Source of the DNA: Streptomyces sp. NBC_01428
GTDB lineage: Bacteria > Actinomycetota > Actinomycetes > Streptomycetales > Streptomycetaceae
DNA: 64,000 nucleotides
NCBI RefSeq assembly: GCF_036231965.1
Contig: NZ_CP109499.1
Location: 2,976,001 to 3,040,000, forward strand
Direction of reading: 5' to 3'
The notes under the pieces are model-generated. The model saw only the letters and a program-made list of their open reading frames with translations, was not told where the DNA came from and did no database searches. The position numbers and the translations under genes are program-made. The first letter of the stretch is position 1. The number at the start of each line of letters is the position of its first letter. Positions 59,417 to 64,000 of the stretch are shown in pieces.

Positions 59417-59454
59417 CCTCCTCGCGCCGGCCCCGCGCCGGACACCACGCACCC

Positions 59455-59490
59455 GCCGGGCGGGGCCGGAGCAGTCCGGCCCCGCCCGGC
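59455..59490 (+). terminator. Terminator after the MFS gene
   Basis: Perfect 16-bp arms GCCGGGCGGGGCCGGA and TCCGGCCCCGCCCGGC with loop GCAG. Confidence 0.85.
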
Positions 59491-59562
59491 GTCGCCGCGC
59501 CCCCGCCCGGAGGCTCGGGAAACCCGCCGGGTGTTGTCGGCCGGGCGTGCCAGGATGGGCAC

Positions 59563-62547
59563 GTGGCACAGACATTCGGTACGCCGTTCATCGGCCGGGA
59601 GGACGAACTCGCCCGGCTCACCGGCGTGCTGGAGCGGGCCGCGGCCGGCGACCCGCGCGCCGTCCTGCTGGCCGGGGACGCCGGCGTCGGCAAGACCCGC
59701 ACCCTCACGGAGGCCGCCGCGCACGCGGCCTCCACCGGCATGACCGTCCTGACCGGCCACTGCGTGGACCTCGGTGACGTGGGCCTGCCCTATCTCCCGT
59801 TCACGGAGATCCTCGGCGCGGCCGCCGCCGACGAGCGGCTCGCCCCGGCCTTCACCGCCCATCCCGCCGTGGACCGCCTCATCGGCACGGCGTCCGGGAC
59901 CGGCGGCACACCCGACCCCGGCGGCCGCCTCCAGCTCTTCGAGGGCATCGCGGGTCTCCTCGCCGATCTGGCCGACCTGACCCCTCTGCTGCTCGTCCTC
60001 GAAGACCTGCACTGGGCGGACCAGTCCTCCCGTGACCTGCTCCGCTTCCTGCTCAGCCGGGGTGTCCTCCAGCGCCCCTCCCCCGGCGGCCCGCCCCGGC
60101 GCCTCGCCGTCTTCGCCTCCTACCGCGCGGACGACCTCCACCGCCGCCACCCCCTGCGGCCCCTGCTCGCCGAGCTGATCCGGCTGCCCGCCGTCGACCG
60201 GCTGGAGCTGCGCCCGATGGCCGACGCGGACGTGGCGCGGCTCGTGCGGGCCCTGCGCACCGGCCCCGTCTCCGACGGCACGGTCCGCCGCATCGTCGAC
60301 CGCGCCGAGGGAAACGCCTTCTACGCCGAGGAGTTGCTCGCCGCACTGCCCGGCGACGACACCCCCGACTCCTCGGGCGTGCCCGGCGGCCTGGGCAGCC
60401 TCGCGGACGTGCTGCTCATCCGGATCGAGCAACTCTCCGAGACCGCCCAGCAGGTGCTGCGCACGGCGGCCGTCGCGGGGCGCCGCGTCGGACACGACCT
60501 GCTGCGTGACGCCGTACAACTGCCGGAGGAGGAGCTGGAGTCGGCGCTGCGCGAGGCGGTCGGACGCCAGCTGCTGCTGCCCGGCGACGACGCGACGTAC
60601 TCGTTCCGGCACGCCCTCACCCGCGAGGCCGTGTACGCGGACCTGCTGCCCGGCGAGCGGGTCCGGCTGCACGGGCTGTTCGCCCGGCTCCTCGCGGAGG
60701 AGGGCCGTTCGGCGAAGAGCGCGGCGGAGCGAGCCCATCACTCGCGTGAGAGCCACGACCTGGCCGACGCGCTGGCCGCCTCTCTCGAAGCCGCCGACCA
60801 CGCCCAGCTCGTCGGGGCGCCCGCCGAGGAACTGCGCCATCTGGAGACCGCGCTCGAACTGTGGGCGGTGGTGGACGCCGCCGCCCGTCCCGAGAGCCAC
60901 GACACGGTCACGCTCACGCTGCGCGCCTCGGCCGCCGCCGCCCGTGCGGGTGAACCCCATCGCGCGGTCCAGCTCACCCGCTCCGCACTGGCCCGGGCCG
61001 GCGCGGACACCGACTCCGAACTGGCCGCGCGGGTGCGCTACACCCTCGCGGGCAACCTGATCCGGATCGACAGCCTGAACGACGCGTTCACGTACAGCAG
61101 CGAGGCCCTCGCGCTGATCCCCGCCGAGCCGCCCTCGTACACCTGGGTGTGGGCGGCGGCGACCCACGTCATGGCCGCCCGGCAGGTGGGGCGCGAGGAG
61201 GACGCGGAGCGGGTCGCCCGGCAGGCCCTGGAGATCGCCGAGCGGCTCCGACTGGGCGACGCCCAGGCCGACTTGATCATCTCGCTGGTCGGCATGGAGG
61301 CGCACAACCGGCGGACCGCGCAGGGCCGGGACCGGCTGCGCCGGGCCCGCGAGCTGGCCCGCACCGCCGGGAACCTCCCGGTGGAGATGCGCGCGCTGTT
61401 CAACCTGGCCATCGGGTGCTACGAGTCCGGCGCCCTGGACGAGTGCCTGGCCTGGGTCGGCGACGGCCTCGACCGCGCCCGCCGCGCCGGGCTCCTCTCC
61501 TCGCCGTACGCCCTGGAGCTGCGCTATCTGGAGTCCCTGGTGCTGTACACGCTGGGCCGCTGGGACGAGTGCGCGCGAGCGGCCGCCGAGGACGCCGAAC
61601 TCCTGCCGTCCGCGGGCGGGTTCGCTACCGGACCCGCGTTGTACGTCGCCCTGGCGCGCGGCGAGCTGGACGCCGCCACGACCGGGGCCCGCGCGCTGCT
61701 GGACCGCCCCTTCGACTGGATGGCGACGCTCGTCGCGAGCGTGGTGCTGACCGACGCCGCGGCACTGCGCGGTGACCCCGAGGAAGCCGTCCGCCGGATG
61801 AGCGCGTCGGTCGAGGCGCTCACGGACGCCTCGGTCTCCGAGCGGCCCGACGTGGTGGTGCGACTCGCCGCGCTCACGCTGGCGGCGGTCGCTGACGCGG
61901 CGGAGGAGTCCCGCCTGTCCGGTGACGCGACGGCCGCGAAGCGCTGCGCGGAGACCGCCGCGGACCTGCTGGAGCTGGCCCGGAGCACCGCCGCACGCGG
62001 CGAGGACGGCACCGAGCAGGGGCCCGAGGGACTGGCCTGGCTGGCCCGCGCCGAGGCCGAGGGCGTGCGCGCGGCCACCGGTCCGGACGTCGATGTCTGG
62101 GACCGGGCCGTGACGGCGTTCGGCTACGGCGATCCGTACGAGCTGGCCCGGTGCCGCAGGAGGCTCGCGGAGGCGCTCCTCACCGCCGACCGCCGCGAGG
62201 AGGCGGCCGAACAGGCCCACGCGGCCCGGGACACCGCCGTGCGGCTCGGCGCGGTGCCGCTGCGCGAGGCCGTGGACGCCCTGGTCCGGCGCGGGCGCCT
62301 CGCCGACACGCCGGCCCCCGGGGACCGCATCGCGGCCCTCACCGCCCGGGAGAGCGATGTGCTGCGGCTGCTCGGCCGGGGGCGCACCAACCGGCAGATC
62401 GGTGAGGAGCTGTTCATCAGCGGCAAGACGGCGAGTGTCCACGTGTCGAACATCCTCGCCAAGCTGGGCGCCGCGAGCCGCACCGAGGCCGTGGCGATCG
62501 CCTACCGCGAGGGCCTGATCGAGCCGGAGACGACCGCCTCCACCTGA
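59563..62547 (+). CDS. Large ATP-binding LuxR-type (LAL) regulator
   Basis: 994 residues. N-terminal AAA/NTPase domain with FIGREDELARL, Walker A LLAGDAGVGKTRTL near residue 45 and Walker B LLLVLEDLHWADQSS near residue 150. The long middle is a helical TPR-like array of alanine-rich repeats (residues 400-900). The C-terminal LuxR helix-turn-helix is LTARESDVLRLLGRGRTNRQ then IGEELFISGKTASVHVSNIL (about 925-985). GTG start at 59563. LAL regulators sense carbon sources or act in secondary metabolism; the target is unknown. It has no obvious partner gene here. Confidence 0.92.
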   Translation: MAQTFGTPFIGREDELARLTGVLERAAAGDPRAVLLAGDAGVGKTRTLTEAAAHAASTGMTVLTGHCVDLGDVGLPYLPFTEILGAAAADERLAPAFTAHPAVDRLIGTASGTGGTPDPGGRLQLFEGIAGLLADLADLTPLLLVLEDLHWADQSSRDLLRFLLSRGVLQRPSPGGPPRRLAVFASYRADDLHRRHPLRPLLAELIRLPAVDRLELRPMADADVARLVRALRTGPVSDGTVRRIVDRAEGNAFYAEELLAALPGDDTPDSSGVPGGLGSLADVLLIRIEQLSETAQQVLRTAAVAGRRVGHDLLRDAVQLPEEELESALREAVGRQLLLPGDDATYSFRHALTREAVYADLLPGERVRLHGLFARLLAEEGRSAKSAAERAHHSRESHDLADALAASLEAADHAQLVGAPAEELRHLETALELWAVVDAAARPESHDTVTLTLRASAAAARAGEPHRAVQLTRSALARAGADTDSELAARVRYTLAGNLIRIDSLNDAFTYSSEALALIPAEPPSYTWVWAAATHVMAARQVGREEDAERVARQALEIAERLRLGDAQADLIISLVGMEAHNRRTAQGRDRLRRARELARTAGNLPVEMRALFNLAIGCYESGALDECLAWVGDGLDRARRAGLLSSPYALELRYLESLVLYTLGRWDECARAAAEDAELLPSAGGFATGPALYVALARGELDAATTGARALLDRPFDWMATLVASVVLTDAAALRGDPEEAVRRMSASVEALTDASVSERPDVVVRLAALTLAAVADAAEESRLSGDATAAKRCAETAADLLELARSTAARGEDGTEQGPEGLAWLARAEAEGVRAATGPDVDVWDRAVTAFGYGDPYELARCRRRLAEALLTADRREEAAEQAHAARDTAVRLGAVPLREAVDALVRRGRLADTPAPGDRIAALTARESDVLRLLGRGRTNRQIGEELFISGKTASVHVSNILAKLGAASRTEAVAIAYREGLIEPETTAST

Positions 62548-62596
62548 ACGACGCCAGCGGTGCGCCGGCGCCGTCCGGGCTGCCGGGACAACGCGC

Positions 62597-62630
62597 GAGG
62601 GCCGGGCCACCCTCGGGTGACCCGGCCCTC
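62597..62630. terminator. Bidirectional terminator between LAL gene and serA
   Basis: 10-bp arms GAGGGCCGGG and CCCGGCCCTC around a 14-base loop, between convergent genes. Confidence 0.75.
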
Positions 62631-62683
62631 GGCCGCTGGGCGAACGCCCCTGCGGACAGGCCTTGTTCAGGCCTCCTGCGACC

Positions 62684-64000
62684 TCAGACGAGGTTGACGG
62701 ACCGCGCCGACGTGGCGCCGATCTCCTCGGCGACCTCGGTCAGCACGTTCTGCGGGACCGTGTCGTCGACGGTGAGGACCGCGAGGGCCTCCCCGCCGAC
62801 GGCCGCGCGGGCGACCTGCATGCCGCCGATGTTGATGCCGGACTCGCCGAGGATGCGGCCGACGGTGCCGACGACACCGGGACGGTCCTCGTAGCTCAGC
62901 ACGACCATGTGGTCGGCCAGCGCGAGGTCCACGTCGTACTCGCCGACGGCGACGATCTTCTGGAGGTGCTTGGGGCCGGCGAGCGTGCCGGAGACCGAGA
63001 CTTCCTGGCCGTCACCGAGGGTGCCGCGGACGGTGACCACGTTGCGGTGGTCGGGCGACTCGGAGCTGGTGGTCAGACGGACCTCGACGCCGCGCTCCTG
63101 CGCGAACAGCGGGGCGTTGACGTAGCTGACGGTCTCGTCGACGACGTCCTCGAACACGCCCTTGAGCGCGGAGAGTTCGAGCACCTTGACGTCGTGCTGG
63201 GTGATCTCGCCGTACACCTCGACGTCGAGACGGACCGCGACCTCGCCCGCGAGCGCGGTGAAGATGCGGCCGAGCTTCTCGGCGAGCGGCAGACCCGGCT
63301 TGACGTCCTCGGCGATCACGCCGCCCTGGACGTTGACCGCGTCGGGGACCAGCTCGCCGGCGAGGGCGAGGCGCACCGAGCGGGCGACGGAGATACCGGC
63401 CTTCTCCTGGGCCTCGTCCGTGGACGCGCCGAGGTGCGGGGTGCAGACGACCTCGTCGAGCTCGAAGAGCGGGGAGTCCGTGCAGGGCTCCTTCGCGTAC
63501 ACGTCGAGGCCGGCGCCGGCGACGCGGCCCTCCTTGAGCGCCGCGTACAGCGCTTCCTCGTCGACGATCCCGCCGCGCGCGGCGTTGACGATGCGCACCG
63601 TCGGCTTGACCTTGTGGAGCGCCTCGTCGCCGATGAGACCGAGGGTCTCGGGGGTCTTCGGGAGGTGCACGGTGATGAAGTCCGAGACCTCGAGCAGCTC
63701 GTCGAGGGTGAGGACCTTCACGCCCATCTGCGCGGCCCGCGCGGGCTGCACGTACGGGTCGTAGGCGACGACCTTCATGCCGAACGCCGACATGCGCTGC
63801 GCGACGAGCGCGCCGATGCGGCCGAGGCCGACGACACCGAGGGTCTTCTCGGCGAGCTCGACGCCGGTGTACTTGCTGCGCTTCCACTCGCCGTTCTTCA
63901 GCGCGGTGTTGGCCTGCGGGATGTGGCGCGCGGTGGCGAGGAGGAGACCGCAGGCCAGCTCGGCCGCGGTCACGATGTTCGAGGTGGGGGCGTTGACGAC
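62684..64000 (-). CDS. serA: D-3-phosphoglycerate dehydrogenase, N-terminus beyond window edge
   Basis: First step of serine synthesis: NAD-dependent oxidation of 3-phosphoglycerate. 438 residues are visible; the N-terminal 90 or so lie outside. Seen from the visible end: VVNAPTSNIVTAAELACGLL, the NAD motif LGVVGLGRIGALVAQRMSAF, catalytic Arg in VNAARGGIVDEEAL, His in VVCTPHLGASTDEAQE, then the long intervening domain and a C-terminal ACT domain (SYEDRPGVVGTVGRILGESG). This is the long, type I form typical of actinobacteria, regulated by serine through ACT/intervening domains. Confidence 0.95.
   Translation of the reverse strand, partial: VVNAPTSNIVTAAELACGLLLATARHIPQANTALKNGEWKRSKYTGVELAEKTLGVVGLGRIGALVAQRMSAFGMKVVAYDPYVQPARAAQMGVKVLTLDELLEVSDFITVHLPKTPETLGLIGDEALHKVKPTVRIVNAARGGIVDEEALYAALKEGRVAGAGLDVYAKEPCTDSPLFELDEVVCTPHLGASTDEAQEKAGISVARSVRLALAGELVPDAVNVQGGVIAEDVKPGLPLAEKLGRIFTALAGEVAVRLDVEVYGEITQHDVKVLELSALKGVFEDVVDETVSYVNAPLFAQERGVEVRLTTSSESPDHRNVVTVRGTLGDGQEVSVSGTLAGPKHLQKIVAVGEYDVDLALADHMVVLSYEDRPGVVGTVGRILGESGINIGGMQVARAAVGGEALAVLTVDDTVPQNVLTEVAEEIGATSARSVNLV

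Overview
The window is high-GC actinobacterial DNA, almost certainly a Streptomyces chromosome core. Evidence for this is G/C at nearly every third codon position, many GTG starts, two adjacent conservons (CvnA-D sets), an HU protein with a lysine-rich tail (HupS type), NdgR next to leuCD, a CofC gene for coenzyme F420, and long GC-rich intrinsic hairpins between genes. The gene order from thiL through ddl, gpsA, hupS, leuDC/ndgR, gltX, two conservons, accB/accE, cimA, ureC, ilvE, leuB and pruA/putA to serA looks like an ordinary Streptomyces core backbone. I see no insertion sequence, prophage, rRNA, CRISPR array or replication origin.

Layout. 1-6.2 kb: thiL (cut by the window edge), a lone RAM-domain protein, a DUF3515 lipoprotein, ddl, gpsA-plsC, cofC and a 67-aa protein. 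6.2-11.3 kb: hupS, a 76-aa protein, leuD-leuC with divergent ndgR, and a five-gene tRNA cluster (3 Glu, 2 Gln). 11.3-14.8 kb: HAD phosphatase, gltX, FAH-family hydrolase and an unusual small gene with NPRRT repeats and a probable frame break. 15.3-25.9 kb: conservons 1 and 2 in tandem. 26.1-32.9 kb: accE/accB, a small secreted M15-like protein, YceI, YdeI-like, GNAT, a TPM-like membrane protein and an 80-aa membrane protein. 33-38.2 kb: divergent secreted GH3 and GH30 glycosidases. 38.2-40.1 kb: cimA with a candidate isoleucine attenuator. 40.2-45.8 kb: an accessory-free urease locus (ureAB-ureC-agmatine deiminase-tetR) divergent from an NCS1 permease. 46-52.9 kb: FG-GAP protein, ilvE, leuB, purple-acid-phosphatase-like protein, a 43-aa protein and an AAC(2')-like acetyltransferase. 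53-57.1 kb: pruA-putA with a divergent PucR-family regulator. 57.1-62.5 kb: TetR/MFS pair and a LAL regulator. 62.7-64 kb: serA (cut by the edge).

How the genes work together. Branched-chain amino acid synthesis is spread through the window (leuC, leuD, leuB, ilvE, cimA, with NdgR as a likely regulator), with serA beyond. Proline catabolism is one self-contained divergent unit. The urease/deiminase/permease/TetR locus looks like one nitrogen-scavenging module and is the strongest candidate for unusual biochemistry: its urease alpha subunit keeps every metal ligand but lacks the flap cysteine, and no UreD/E/F/G genes are present. The most interesting small-scale signals are the cimA leader (tandem rare Ile codons followed by a hairpin with a T run), the frame-broken NPRRT mini-gene upstream of conservon 1, and several paired operator-like repeats in divergent promoter regions.
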